From positions 133,637 to 197,636 of the forward strand of contig NZ_MJGI01000025.1 of NCBI RefSeq assembly GCF_001864835.1: 64,000 nucleotides of DNA. The letters are read 5' to 3'. This document shows, one piece after another, positions 18,178 to 26,674 of this stretch (positions are counted from its first letter, which is position 1; every line of letters begins with the position of its first letter). The translations under genes and the position numbers were made by a program. The notes under the pieces are model-generated. The model did no database searches. It was not told where the DNA came from and saw nothing but the letters and a program-made list of their open reading frames with translations. Source of the stretch: Curtobacterium sp. MCBA15_001 (GTDB taxonomy: Bacteria > Actinomycetota > Actinomycetes > Actinomycetales > Microbacteriaceae).

Positions 18178-18789
18178 GTGCTCGAGGAGGAATACCGCCA
18201 GCGACGGATCTTGCCGCGCCACCTGCGGCCCCCGGCGCCCGTCGAGGCCGCCTTCACCTGGACGATCCGCCCCGCCGAACCCGCGGACCTGCCCGACATC
18301 CGCGAGGTGCACGCGCACTACGTCCGGAACTCCTCGGTGACCTTCGACGGCGCCGTGTTGTCCTTCGCGGCGTGGAAGAAGCGCTTCGAGGAGATCCGCC
18401 GCCGCAAGCTGCCGTTCCTGGTCGCGGTGAACCCCTCCGGGCAGCTGCTCGGCTACGCGCTCGTCGACCCGTGGAACCCGCGCGACCGGTCGAACCACGT
18501 GGTGGAGAACTCGATCTACCTCGGGCCGGCCTCCGGCGGCAAGGGGCTCGGGCGCGCGCTGATGGAGGCGCTGCTCGACGAGTGCCGGGCCGCCGGGGTG
18601 CGCGAGGTCGTCGCGGTGATCGCCGACCGGTCCGCCGACGCCTCGATCCGGTTGCACGAGCGGCTCGGCTTCGAGGAGATCGGCCGGATGGGCAAGGTCG
18701 GCTACAAGTACGACCGGTGGCTCGGCACGGTCACGATGCGCCTGCGGCTCAAGGGATCCCGGTCCCGACGCGGCGCCCAGCGGGCCTGA
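18178..18789 (+). CDS. GNAT N-acetyltransferase (phosphinothricin-acetyltransferase-like)
   Basis: 203 residues. N-terminal extension of about 30 residues, then IRPAEPADLPDIREVHAHYV, VTFD, NSIYLGPASGGKGLGRAL (acetyl-CoA pyrophosphate loop) and SIRLHERLGFEEIGRM, the pattern of the PAT/MnaT group that acetylates amino-acid analogues such as methionine sulfone. GTG 18178 lies six nt after TAGGCT, so leaderless. Confidence 0.88.
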   Translation: MLEEEYRQRRILPRHLRPPAPVEAAFTWTIRPAEPADLPDIREVHAHYVRNSSVTFDGAVLSFAAWKKRFEEIRRRKLPFLVAVNPSGQLLGYALVDPWNPRDRSNHVVENSIYLGPASGGKGLGRALMEALLDECRAAGVREVVAVIADRSADASIRLHERLGFEEIGRMGKVGYKYDRWLGTVTMRLRLKGSRSRRGAQRA

Positions 18790-18795
18790 GGCTCG

Positions 18796-19551
18796 TCAGG
18801 CCTCGGGCGCCTCGGCGATGAACTCGTCGCGCGTCACCACGAGCAGGGCCGTCGCCGCCGCTGACGCCGCCCCGGCGTCCCCGTCCGCCAGCGCCCGCCC
18901 GACCGCCTCGTGCCGGGCCGCTGCCGCGTCCGTCCACCGGGTGATCGTGTCGCGGGACTCGCTCGTCCGGGTCCGCAGGAGTGCCTCCACGGTGCCCGCG
19001 AAGTGCGCGAAGACGGCGTTGCCGGAGCCGACGAGCACGGCCCGGTGGAAGCGGACGTCGGCTTCCAGGTAGGCGCGTCCGTCACCGCGTCGGGCGGCGT
19101 CGACCATCTCGAGCGCCGCGTCGAGCACGGGCGTGGTCGCGGCGCCGCCCCGGCCGGCGGCCAGTCCGGCCGCGACGGGTTCGATGCCGAGTCGGAGCTC
19201 CAGCAGTTCCCGCTGCTGCGCGAAGTACGTGCCAGCACCGCCCCGCCATCGGATCACCGCGGGTGCGAGCAGCTCCCACGAGGTCGTCGGCAGGACCTGG
19301 GTCCCGACGCGCTGCCGTGGTTCGACGAGCCCGAGGGACTGCAGGACGCGGAGCACCTCGCGGACGACCGACCGGGACACGCCGAACTCCGCCGCGACGT
19401 CGTCGGGTCGCAGCACGGCTCCGGGCGGCACCGCGCCGGAGACGATCCGCTCGCCGAGCACGTCCAGCACGTGCGCGTGCAGTCCTCGGAGCCCGGACTG
19501 CGCCGCGCGGTCGGGAGCAGCGGGCGGGACGGGCGTCGTCGGCGTGGGCAT
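18796..19551 (-). CDS. GntR/FadR-family regulator, probable gluconate-operon repressor
   Basis: 251 residues. Winged helix-turn-helix at about 25-90 (LRPDDVAAEFGVSRSVVREVLRVLQSLGLV) and an all-helical FCD effector domain with the metal/ligand residues in EADVRFHRAVL and ARHEAVGRAL. ATG 19551 is chosen because GGAGGAAC sits directly upstream; an ATG at 19569 would precede that site. Divergent from gntP-gntK, with a perfect palindrome in the gap. Confidence 0.92.
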   Translation of the reverse strand: MPTPTTPVPPAAPDRAAQSGLRGLHAHVLDVLGERIVSGAVPPGAVLRPDDVAAEFGVSRSVVREVLRVLQSLGLVEPRQRVGTQVLPTTSWELLAPAVIRWRGGAGTYFAQQRELLELRLGIEPVAAGLAAGRGGAATTPVLDAALEMVDAARRGDGRAYLEADVRFHRAVLVGSGNAVFAHFAGTVEALLRTRTSESRDTITRWTDAAAARHEAVGRALADGDAGAASAAATALLVVTRDEFIAEAPEA

Positions 19552-19655
19552 CGTTCCTCCGTGCAGCATCCGGCGGGCGTCGGCGTGACGCGTCAGTCGT
19601 TCCAGCGGCAGACTGCCGTGACACGTGGTGCACCCGGTGGCGCACCGCCGTGTAG

Positions 19656-19669
19656 TCTGATTAATCAGA
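19656..19669. promoter_or_regulatory. Palindromic operator for the gnt genes
   Basis: TCTGATTAATCAGA, a perfect 14-bp palindrome in a very GC-rich intergenic region, overlapping a TAGTCT box (19653-19658) that could be the gntP -10. Position between the FadR-type gene and gntP makes it the likely repressor site; a second partial half-site (AATCAGATTATT) overlaps it. Confidence 0.72.
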
Positions 19670-19744
19670 TTATTGCGGAGTCGTCCGGACGCCGCGCACG
19701 ATCGTGAGGGGACCGCGGAGCAGCGGTCCCAGGAAGGGGCACCG

Positions 19745-21301
19745 ATGCCTCACCTCCCTGATGCCGGAGGCATCCCGAACGCCAGCGGCATCCCGCACGC
19801 CGGAGGCACCCTCCTCGCCGCCGGGACCGAGACGGTCAAGGCCGCCGGTCCCGTCCCACAGCTGGTGGTCGCCGCGCTGAGCGGCGTCGTCGTCATCATC
19901 GTGCTGATCACGTGGCTGAAGATCCACCCGTTCATCGCGCTGACGATCGGTGCGCTCGGGGTCGGCATCGGCGCGGGTCTGGCACCCGAGAAGGCGGTGA
20001 CGAGCTTCGGGGACGGCTTCGGCGCCACAATGACGAGCGTCGGCATCCTGGTCGGCCTCGGGTCGATGTTCGGCAAGATGCTCGTCGACTCCGGCGCGGC
20101 CGACCGGGTGGTGGACACCCTGGTCCGCCGGTCGTCCCCGGCTGCACTGCCCTGGACGATGGCGCTCATCGGCGCCCTGATCGGCCTGCCGATGTTCTTC
20201 GAGGTCGGCCTGGTCCTGCTCATCCCGATCATCGTGCTGGTGGCCAAGCGCAGCAGCGTCCCGATCATGAAGATCGCGGTCCCCGCACTGGTCGGCCTGT
20301 CCACGATGCACGCGTTCGTCCCGCCGCACCCCGGACCACTCGTCGCGATCGCCACGGTCGGCGCGAACCTCGGCACCACGCTCGCCTTCGGCATCGTGCT
20401 GGCGATCCCGGTCATCATCCTGGCCGGCCCGGTCTTCGCCCGCTTCGCGGCCCGCTGGGTCGACATCCCCGCACCGGACCTGTTCGGCTCGCGCGGACGG
20501 GCCGCCGACGACGGCCCGGCAGACCCCGCGCACGCCGGACGGGAGGCCCGGCGCGGCCCCGCCACGCAGGACACCGCGTCCCTGCCCAACGGCAAGAGCG
20601 ACTTCACCCGCGTCATCAGCGAACCCCGCAGCCCGTCCTTCACGGTCGCGCTGGTCGGCATCCTGCTGCCCGTGGTGCTCATGCTCGCCCAGGCCATCCG
20701 CGAGGCCACGGTGCCCGACGCCTCCGGCACCTGGGTCGGCCTGCTCGACTTCCTCGGGACGCCGATGATCGCGATCGGCATCGCCGCGCTGTACGCGATC
20801 GTGTTCTTCGCGATCGGCGGCGGCATGGACCGATCGGCCGTCGCCAAGTCGCTCGAGAGCGCGCTGCCGCCGGTGGCCGGCGTGCTGCTCATCGTCGGCG
20901 CCGGCGGTGGCTTCAAGCAGGTGCTCATCGACACCGGCATCGGCGGGGTGATCGCCGACGCCGTGAAGGACTCCGGCGTCTCGGTGCTGCTCGTCGCCTG
21001 GGTCGTCTCGGCGCTCGTGCGCGTGGCCACCGGGTCCGCGACGGTCGCCACGGTCACCGCCGCGGGCATCATGGCCCCGATCGCGCAGGACCTGTCCTCG
21101 CCGGTGGTGTCGCTGCTCGTGCTCGCGATCGGTGCCGGGTCGGTCTTCCTGTCGCACGTCAACGACGCCGGGTTCTGGCTGGTGAAGGGCTACCTCAACA
21201 CCACCGTCGGGCAGACGTTCAAGACGTGGACGGTGCTGGAGTGCCTGATCTCGGTTATCGGGTTGCTCGGGGTCCTGCTCGCGGGGGTGTTCATCCGATG
21301 A
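19745..21301 (+). CDS. gntP: Gluconate:H+ symporter
   Basis: 518-residue GntP-family permease with about twelve to fourteen helices, importing gluconate or a related sugar acid. Family segments include GFGATMTSVGILVGLGSM, GLPMFFEVGLVLL, STMHAFVPPHPGPL and SHVNDAGFW. It is longer than usual: an N-terminal Gly/Pro-rich leader (1-30) and a hydrophilic insertion at about 255-290. The insertion contains an in-frame copy of the window's dispersed GC-rich element (20535-20566). gntK overlaps its stop. Confidence 0.95.
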   Translation: MPHLPDAGGIPNASGIPHAGGTLLAAGTETVKAAGPVPQLVVAALSGVVVIIVLITWLKIHPFIALTIGALGVGIGAGLAPEKAVTSFGDGFGATMTSVGILVGLGSMFGKMLVDSGAADRVVDTLVRRSSPAALPWTMALIGALIGLPMFFEVGLVLLIPIIVLVAKRSSVPIMKIAVPALVGLSTMHAFVPPHPGPLVAIATVGANLGTTLAFGIVLAIPVIILAGPVFARFAARWVDIPAPDLFGSRGRAADDGPADPAHAGREARRGPATQDTASLPNGKSDFTRVISEPRSPSFTVALVGILLPVVLMLAQAIREATVPDASGTWVGLLDFLGTPMIAIGIAALYAIVFFAIGGGMDRSAVAKSLESALPPVAGVLLIVGAGGGFKQVLIDTGIGGVIADAVKDSGVSVLLVAWVVSALVRVATGSATVATVTAAGIMAPIAQDLSSPVVSLLVLAIGAGSVFLSHVNDAGFWLVKGYLNTTVGQTFKTWTVLECLISVIGLLGVLLAGVFIR

Positions 21302-21846
21302 GCACGGCACCGATGAGCGGGCCTGACGAACGCGACCTCGACGCCCGTGTCCTCGTCGTGATGGGGGTGTCCGGTTCGGGCAAGTCCACCGTCGCCGCGA
21401 TGACCGCCGAACGCCTGGGGTGGGACTTCGCCGAGGGCGACGGGATGCACCCGCCCGCCAACGTCGCCAAGATGCAGGCGGGCACCCCGCTCGACGACGG
21501 CGACCGCTGGCCGTGGCTCGACGTCGTCGCCACCTGGATCCGCGAGCACCTGCAGCACGGCACGAACGGTGTCGTGACGTGCTCGGCGCTGAAGCGGTCC
21601 TACCGCGACGTGCTGCGTGCTCCGGGCGTCGTCTTCGTGCACGTCGCCGGGGACACCGCGCTGCTCGAGGAGCGCATGTCTGCCCGGTCCGGACACTTCA
21701 TGCCGACGTCGCTCCTGGCGTCCCAGCTCACGACCCTCGAGCTGCCGCAGCCCGACGAGGCGTCCATCACCGTCGACGCCGACCGCACGCCGGAGCAGGA
21801 GACCGACGAGGTCCTCGAACGGCTGGGGCTGCGCCCGGTCAGGTGA
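21298..21846 (+). CDS. gntK: Gluconokinase
   Basis: ATP-dependent phosphorylation of gluconate to 6-phosphogluconate for the pentose-phosphate pathway. 182 residues. P-loop GVSGSGKST at 23-31, then FAEGDGMHPPANVAKM, SCALKRSYRD-like CSALKRSYRD and GHFMPTSLLASQ. ATGA overlap with gntP gives coupled translation. It overlaps the convergent L,D-transpeptidase gene by 8 bp. Confidence 0.96.
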   Translation: MSTAPMSGPDERDLDARVLVVMGVSGSGKSTVAAMTAERLGWDFAEGDGMHPPANVAKMQAGTPLDDGDRWPWLDVVATWIREHLQHGTNGVVTCSALKRSYRDVLRAPGVVFVHVAGDTALLEERMSARSGHFMPTSLLASQLTTLELPQPDEASITVDADRTPEQETDEVLERLGLRPVR

Positions 21847-22750
21847 ACTGGATCGGGGTCCCGACCGGCAGTGTCGCCAGGGTCTGCGTCATCGCGGCGG
21901 AGATCCGGACGCAGCCGTGCGAGCTCCCGTTCGGGTCCGGGTAGTAGTGCAGCGCGGTGAGCGCCGCGTTCCCGCCGTAGGACGGGATCCGCGACGAGTG
22001 CGCTCCCGTCAGGATGATCGGGTTGCCCTGCGTGTACGCGACCCGGGTGTCGACGTAGGCTGCCTCGACGTACGTCGCCGTCGCAGTGGGGGTGGGGTCC
22101 TCCGGCGTGCCGAGCCGGGCCGTCTCGGTCGCGGACACCGAGCCGTCGCGCCCGACGACGGAGACCGTGCCGGCGGCGACGTCGACCCGGATCATCCGGT
22201 CAGCCGGGGCGATCGTGAAGTCGGCCGCCCGGGCCCAGGCGAACGTGGCGCTCGGTGCCGTCGGATCGCCGCCGTCGCCGGGCGTGCGGTTCCGCGCGGG
22301 CGTCGACACGAGCAGCATCCCGCCGTCGGCACCGGCCGAGCGACCCCACACCGCGGTCGCCGCCGGCGTGTCGATGGTCGAGACGGTGCTCGCCAGCGTC
22401 GCGACCGGTGGCGCAGCGGCGTCGGGGCTGGCGTAGAGCGCCACGAGCGGGGCGGTCGGCGTGGCGATCTCCCACGTCGTCGCGGGCTGGACCGTCGTGC
22501 CGTCGAGCAGCTGCGGGACGACGCCGTCGTGGTAGGCCAACGGCAGCGCGGCGAGGGCATCGGCGGACGGCGCGGGCGGCACCGCTGCCAGGCTCGGGGT
22601 CGGCGTCGACGTCGGTCGCGCGCTGGCCGAGCGTGTCGGGGCCGCCTCGGTCGATGACGGGCCCGCAGCGGTCCCGGCGACGACCGCCCCGACGACGCCG
22701 GCCACGACGAGTCCGGCTGCCCCGGCCACGATCCAGGTGGTGCGTCGCAT
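21839..22750 (-). CDS. L,D-transpeptidase (YkuD domain), membrane anchored
   Basis: 303 residues: N-terminal membrane segment (8-32), Ser/Thr/Pro-rich spacer, a roughly 100-residue middle region, and a C-terminal YkuD catalytic domain. Active-site motif SSHGCVRIS with catalytic Cys and the upstream HSSRIPSYGG. Acts outside the membrane on peptidoglycan (3-3 crosslinks). AGGGGG precedes the ATG at 22750. Confidence 0.9.
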   Translation of the reverse strand: MRRTTWIVAGAAGLVVAGVVGAVVAGTAAGPSSTEAAPTRSASARPTSTPTPSLAAVPPAPSADALAALPLAYHDGVVPQLLDGTTVQPATTWEIATPTAPLVALYASPDAAAPPVATLASTVSTIDTPAATAVWGRSAGADGGMLLVSTPARNRTPGDGGDPTAPSATFAWARAADFTIAPADRMIRVDVAAGTVSVVGRDGSVSATETARLGTPEDPTPTATATYVEAAYVDTRVAYTQGNPIILTGAHSSRIPSYGGNAALTALHYYPDPNGSSHGCVRISAAMTQTLATLPVGTPIQFT

Positions 22751-22831
22751 GTCGCCCCCTCTCCGCGTCCAGTCCACCAGATCGAGACGCTCGACGCGCC
22801 GTCCGGTGTCGATCCGTCGGCGCGGACGGCG

Positions 22832-23599
22832 TCAGAGACCGACGCTGCCCTGGGAGATCCCGCCGTCGATCGTGACGGTGGTGCTCGTCATGTAAGCCGC
22901 CTTGCCCGAGGCCAGGAACACGACGACCTCGGCGATCTCGTGCGGCTTCGCCGGCCGTCCGAGCGGGATCGCGGCATCGAGCTGCTTGAGCTTCTCGGGG
23001 TCGGACGTCGTCGCGGTGTTGATCGGCGTGTCGACGGCACCAGGGGCGATGTTCACGATGCGGACCCCGTGCGGCCCGAGTTCGACCCCGCCGCTGCGTG
23101 CGAGCATCCGCATGCCGCCCTTCGACACGCAGTAGGCCAGGTTGCCCGGCATCGGCCAGTCCTCGTGCACGCTCGAGATGTTGAGCACCAGCCCGCCGTG
23201 CCCCTGCGCGATGAACTGCTTGGCGGCCGCCTGGGTGCCGAAGAACGCGCTCTTCATGTTGACGGCCATGACCTTCTCGTAGCCCTCCTCGGTCTCCTCG
23301 AGCAGGGACTTGCGGTCCTCGATGCCGGCGTTGTTCACCAGGACGTCGAGCGACCCGAACGCGTCCACGGCCTTCTGCACCATGCGGTGCAGGTCGTCCG
23401 AGCTCGTGATGTCCGCGTCCACGCCGACCGCGTGCCCGCCGGCCTGTTCGATGCGGTCGATCAGCGCGTCGGTGGCCTCGGGGTGGGCGACGTAGTCGAT
23501 GACGATGTTCGCGCCCTCCGCGGCGGCGGCGAGGCAGATCTGCTCCCCGATCCCGCTGTTCCCGCCGGTGACGACGATGGTCTTGCCCTCGAGCAGCAT
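22832..23599 (-). CDS. SDR-family oxidoreductase (glucose-1-dehydrogenase-like)
   Basis: 255 residues. TGGNSGIGEQI cofactor loop, D-Y-V after strand 2, NNAGIED, catalytic Ser in ISSVHEDW and Y-x3-K in YCVSKGG; C terminus TIDGGISQGS. The pattern is that of glucose 1-dehydrogenase-like SDRs, which often use NAD(P). AGGAGG lies six nt before the ATG. Proximity to the gluconate module makes a glucose-to-gluconate role tempting but unproven. Confidence 0.9.
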   Translation of the reverse strand: MLLEGKTIVVTGGNSGIGEQICLAAAAEGANIVIDYVAHPEATDALIDRIEQAGGHAVGVDADITSSDDLHRMVQKAVDAFGSLDVLVNNAGIEDRKSLLEETEEGYEKVMAVNMKSAFFGTQAAAKQFIAQGHGGLVLNISSVHEDWPMPGNLAYCVSKGGMRMLARSGGVELGPHGVRIVNIAPGAVDTPINTATTSDPEKLKQLDAAIPLGRPAKPHEIAEVVVFLASGKAAYMTSTTVTIDGGISQGSVGL

Positions 23600-23698
23600 G
23601 GTGCCTCCTGTGTGTGTCGGAGGCTCCCACGCTGCTCCGCCGCGCCTGACGGCCGCCGCCGGATCGGCGCGGTCCGCTGAGGCCTCACGCAGGCAGGA

Positions 23699-23744
23699 CC
23701 GGACGGGAGGCACGGGGCGGGCCCGCCCCGGGCCTCCTGTCCGG
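23699..23744. terminator. Long hairpin terminator after the ABC-F gene
   Basis: Arms 23699-23721 and 23722-23744 pair at 21 of 23 positions with no loop beyond the turn. The hairpin starts five nt after the ABC-F stop on the minus strand. Arms carry the CCGGACGGGAGGC element found elsewhere in the window. Confidence 0.72.
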
Positions 23745-23749
23745 TGGTC

Positions 23750-25462
23750 CTAGCGTTCGGTGACGCGCCCCGCCTGCACCAGCCACTGGCGGTCCAGACG
23801 GACCGTCTCGAGCATCCGGCGGTCGTGGGTGACGAGCAGCAGGGTGCCGTCGTACGAGTCGAGCGCCTGTTCGAGCTGCTCGATCGCGGCCAGGTCGAGG
23901 TGGTTCGTCGGCTCGTCGAGGACCAGTACGTTGACCCCGCGCGCCTGCAGCAACGCCAGGCCGGCGCGGGTGCGTTCGCCGGGGGAGAGCTCGCCGGCGG
24001 GACGGCCGACGTGGTCCGCCTTGAGCCCGAACTTCGCGAGCAGGGTGCGGACCTCGGCGGTCGCCATCTCGGGGACCAGACCTTCGAACACCGCGGCGAG
24101 GGGCTCGGTGCCGATGAACCGGCCGCGGGCCTGGTCGATCTCGCCGACCGCGACGCTCGAGCCCTGGCTTGCCGTGCCGGTGGTCGGCGCCTGCGTGCCG
24201 AGCAGGGCGCGCAGCAACGTCGACTTGCCCGCGCCGTTCGGGCCGGTGATGCCGATCCGGTCCCCGCCGTCGACCTGCAGGGACACCGGACCGAGCGTGA
24301 AGGCGCCCTGTGTGAACGTGGCGTCGGACAGTGTGGCGACCACGGCGGAGGACCGCGGCGCCTGCCCGATGGTGAACTCGAGCTGCCACTCCTTGCGGGG
24401 CTCCTCGACCTCGTCCAACCGGGCGATGCGCGACTCCATCTGCCGCACCTTCTGCGCCTGCTTCTCGCTCGACTCGGACGCGGCCTTGCGGCGGATCTTG
24501 TCGTTGTCGGGCGCCTTCTTCATCGCGTTGCGCACGCCCTGGCTCGACCAATCGCGCTGGGTCCGTGCCCGCGACACCAGGTCGGCCTTGGTCGACGCGT
24601 ACTCGTCGTACGCGTCGCGCTTGTGCTGCCGGGCGATCGCGCGTTCCTCGAGGTACGCCTCGTAGCCGCCGCCGAACAAGCGGTTCGACGACTGCGCCAG
24701 GTCGAGCTCGAGGACGGCGGTGACCGACCGTGCCAGGAACTCCCGGTCGTGGCTGACGAGCACGGCACCGCCACGCAGCCCGTGCACGAAGGTCTCGAGC
24801 CGTGCCAGGCCGTCCAGGTCGAGGTCGTTCGTGGGCTCGTCGAGCAGGACGATGTCGAAGCGGGACAGCAAGAGCGCCGCCAGGCCCACGCGTGCCGCCT
24901 GCCCGCCGGAGAGCGAGGTCATCAGGGACTCGGCGGTGACCGAGGCGTCCGCGCCGGTCGTGTCGGTGCCGGTCGTCTCGGTGCCGGTCGTCTCGGCGCC
25001 GGACCCGAGGGTCAGGCCCAGGTCGGCGAGCACCGCGGGCGCACGCTCGTCGAGGTCGGCCGCACCCGAGGCCAGCCATCGGTCGAGCGCGGTCGAGTAG
25101 CGGTCCGCAGCGTCGTCGCCGGCATCGGGGTCGCCCAGTGCGGCCGCGGCGGTGTCCATCTCGGCGGTCGCGTCGGCACAGCCCGTCCGGCGCGCCAGGT
25201 ACCCGGCGACGGTCTCGCCCGCGACGCGCTCGTGCTCCTGCGGCAGCCACCCCACGAAGGCATCCGCCGGCGCGAGCGACACCGTGCCCGCCAGCGGCTC
25301 GTCGACCCCGGCGAGCAGGCGCAGCAGCGTGGACTTGCCGGCGCCGTTCACCCCGACGACGCCGATCACGTCCCCGGGCGCGACGGTCAGGTCGAGGGAG
25401 TCGAACAGCGTGCGTGCGGCGTGGCCGCCGGCGAGGCCCTTGGCGACGAGCGTGGCGGTCAT
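23750..25462 (-). CDS. ABC-F family ATPase
   Basis: 570 residues with two ABC domains and no membrane segments. Walker A GVNGAGKST and GPNGAGKST, signatures LSGGQ and LSPGE, Walker B VLLDEPTNDLD and LVLDEPTNHLD, and a charged interdomain linker of about 80 residues (about 270-350). ABC-F proteins act on ribosomes, either in translation quality control or antibiotic protection; the type is not decided here. A short ETTGT micro-repeat sits in the first domain. The flanking hairpin ends the transcript. Confidence 0.93.
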   Translation of the reverse strand: MTATLVAKGLAGGHAARTLFDSLDLTVAPGDVIGVVGVNGAGKSTLLRLLAGVDEPLAGTVSLAPADAFVGWLPQEHERVAGETVAGYLARRTGCADATAEMDTAAAALGDPDAGDDAADRYSTALDRWLASGAADLDERAPAVLADLGLTLGSGAETTGTETTGTDTTGADASVTAESLMTSLSGGQAARVGLAALLLSRFDIVLLDEPTNDLDLDGLARLETFVHGLRGGAVLVSHDREFLARSVTAVLELDLAQSSNRLFGGGYEAYLEERAIARQHKRDAYDEYASTKADLVSRARTQRDWSSQGVRNAMKKAPDNDKIRRKAASESSEKQAQKVRQMESRIARLDEVEEPRKEWQLEFTIGQAPRSSAVVATLSDATFTQGAFTLGPVSLQVDGGDRIGITGPNGAGKSTLLRALLGTQAPTTGTASQGSSVAVGEIDQARGRFIGTEPLAAVFEGLVPEMATAEVRTLLAKFGLKADHVGRPAGELSPGERTRAGLALLQARGVNVLVLDEPTNHLDLAAIEQLEQALDSYDGTLLLVTHDRRMLETVRLDRQWLVQAGRVTER

Positions 25463-25560
25463 GGGTCCATCGTCCCATCTGCGACAGGTGCGATCGGCCC
25501 GCTCGTCTCCCGACGCTCGTGCTCGTGTGCTCGACGCAGCGGCGTGACAGGATCGCCTCT

Positions 25561-26298
25561 GTGCTGACGGCCCTGTTCCTGCTGGCGGCGGGCGCCCTCG
25601 CCGGGGTCATCGGCACCGCCGGTGGCATCACGTCGCTCGTGGCCTACCCCGCGCTGCTCGCCGTCGGAGTGCCGCCGCTCGCCGCGAACGTGACGAACTC
25701 GGTTGCGCTCCTCGGCAGCGGCGCGAGCTCCGCGCTGCGTGGACGGCGCGACCTGGTCGGGCACGGTCCGACCCTGCGCCGATGGGCGCCGCTGACGGTG
25801 GGGGTCTCGACCGCGGGCGCCCTGCTGCTGCTCGTCACCCCGGCACACGTGTTCGACGACGTCGTGCCGTTCCTGGTCGCGACCGGCTCGGTGCTGCTGC
25901 TCGTGCAGCCGTGGATCGACCGCCGCCGTGGGGCAGCGCGGATGGGACGGGCGTCGGCTGCCGCGAGCGTGTCGGCCGTGTCGCTCTACAACGGGTACTT
26001 CGGCGCCGGGGCCGGCGTGCTGATGATCGCGGTGATGCTGCTCGACGGGGAGCCGGTGCTGCACCGTGCCAACGCGCTCAAGAACGTGCTGCTGCTGGCC
26101 GCTGACGTCGTGCCCGCCGTGCTCTTCGCGGTGTCCGGGGCCGTGGTCTGGGCATTCGCGTGGCCGCTCGGCGTGGGGGCCGTGGTCGGTGGACTGATCG
26201 GGCCCTCGGTCGCGCGTCGTGTGCCGCAGACGCCGCTGCGGATCGGCATCGCGGTGTGCGGGTTCGTCCTGGCCGGGTACCTGCTCATCGCGGCGTGA
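25561..26298 (+). CDS. TauE/SafE-family membrane permease
   Basis: 245 residues, eight predicted helices in two repeats. Motif GVIGTAGGITSLVAYPALLA in the first half and NGYFGAGAGVLMI in the second are characteristic of sulfite/organosulfonate exporters and importers of this family. GTG 25561 has a weak CAGGAT box seven nt upstream. Substrate unknown. A perfect hairpin starts two nt after the stop. Confidence 0.88.
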   Translation: MLTALFLLAAGALAGVIGTAGGITSLVAYPALLAVGVPPLAANVTNSVALLGSGASSALRGRRDLVGHGPTLRRWAPLTVGVSTAGALLLLVTPAHVFDDVVPFLVATGSVLLLVQPWIDRRRGAARMGRASAAASVSAVSLYNGYFGAGAGVLMIAVMLLDGEPVLHRANALKNVLLLAADVVPAVLFAVSGAVVWAFAWPLGVGAVVGGLIGPSVARRVPQTPLRIGIAVCGFVLAGYLLIAA

Positions 26299-26299
26299 G

Positions 26300-26332
26300 G
26301 ACCGCGCCCCGGGGCGGACCCGGGGCGCGGTC
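26300..26332 (+). terminator. Perfect 13-bp hairpin after the TauE/SafE gene
   Basis: GACCGCGCCCCGG (26300-26312) pairs perfectly with CCGGGGCGCGGTC (26320-26332), seven-nt loop, immediately after the stop codon. Confidence 0.75.
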
Positions 26333-26348
26333 GGCGTGCTGAGCACGC

Positions 26349-26423
26349 GTCGCGGCGCCGGTGTCTGGTGCTCGTCGCGGCGCCGGTGTCTGGTGCTCGT
26401 CGCGGCGCCGGTGTCTAGTGCTC
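26349..26423. repeat. Three 25-bp tandem repeats at the 3' end of the His-rich gene
   Basis: Units at 26349-26373, 26374-26398 and 26399-26423 are identical except for one G-to-A change in the third, which creates the TAG stop of the minus-strand His-rich gene. The first two units have a CAG codon at that position. Confidence 0.85.
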
Positions 26424-26600
26424 GTCGTAGTGGTCGCCGTGGCGTGCGTGCTTGTGCCCGTCGTGCACGTGGTCGACGTGGTCGCCGTGCTGCACGGTCT
26501 CGTGCTCGTCCCCGGCTGCGTCGTGGTCGTGCTCCTGCACGTCGTGTTCGGCCACGCGGTGTTCCTGGTCCGGGGTGGGGGTGTCGTTCGAGTCGGTCAT
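26415..26600 (-). CDS. Histidine-rich metal-binding-like microprotein
   Basis: 61 residues, 14 His and many Asp/Glu, no Cys, no signal peptide. The C-terminal half is an H-x-D/H pattern (DHVDHVHDGHKHARHGDHYD). Likely binds zinc or nickel in the cytosol as a buffer or chaperone. GGAAGGGA ribosome site lies before the ATG. A TAGGCT promoter with a Fur/Zur-type palindrome over its start point strongly suggests metal regulation. Confidence 0.8.
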   Translation of the reverse strand: MTDSNDTPTPDQEHRVAEHDVQEHDHDAAGDEHETVQHGDHVDHVHDGHKHARHGDHYDEH

Positions 26601-26612
26601 GGTGTCCCTTCC

Positions 26613-26636
26613 TGAGATTGGTTCTCACCAAGCCTA
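26613..26636 (-). promoter_or_regulatory. Zur-like operator over the promoter of the His-rich gene
   Basis: Minus strand: -35-like CGGACA (26659-26654), 17-bp spacer, -10 TAGGCT (26636-26631), then TGAGAACCAATCTCA (26627-26613). The last is an inverted repeat matching 11 of 15 positions of the actinobacterial Zur core TGAAAATCATTTTCA as I recall it. It covers the expected transcription start, the classical place for a repressor. Confidence 0.6.
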
Positions 26637-26674
26637 CGACCGATCAGGCTCCGTGTCCGGTACCGTCGATCGGC

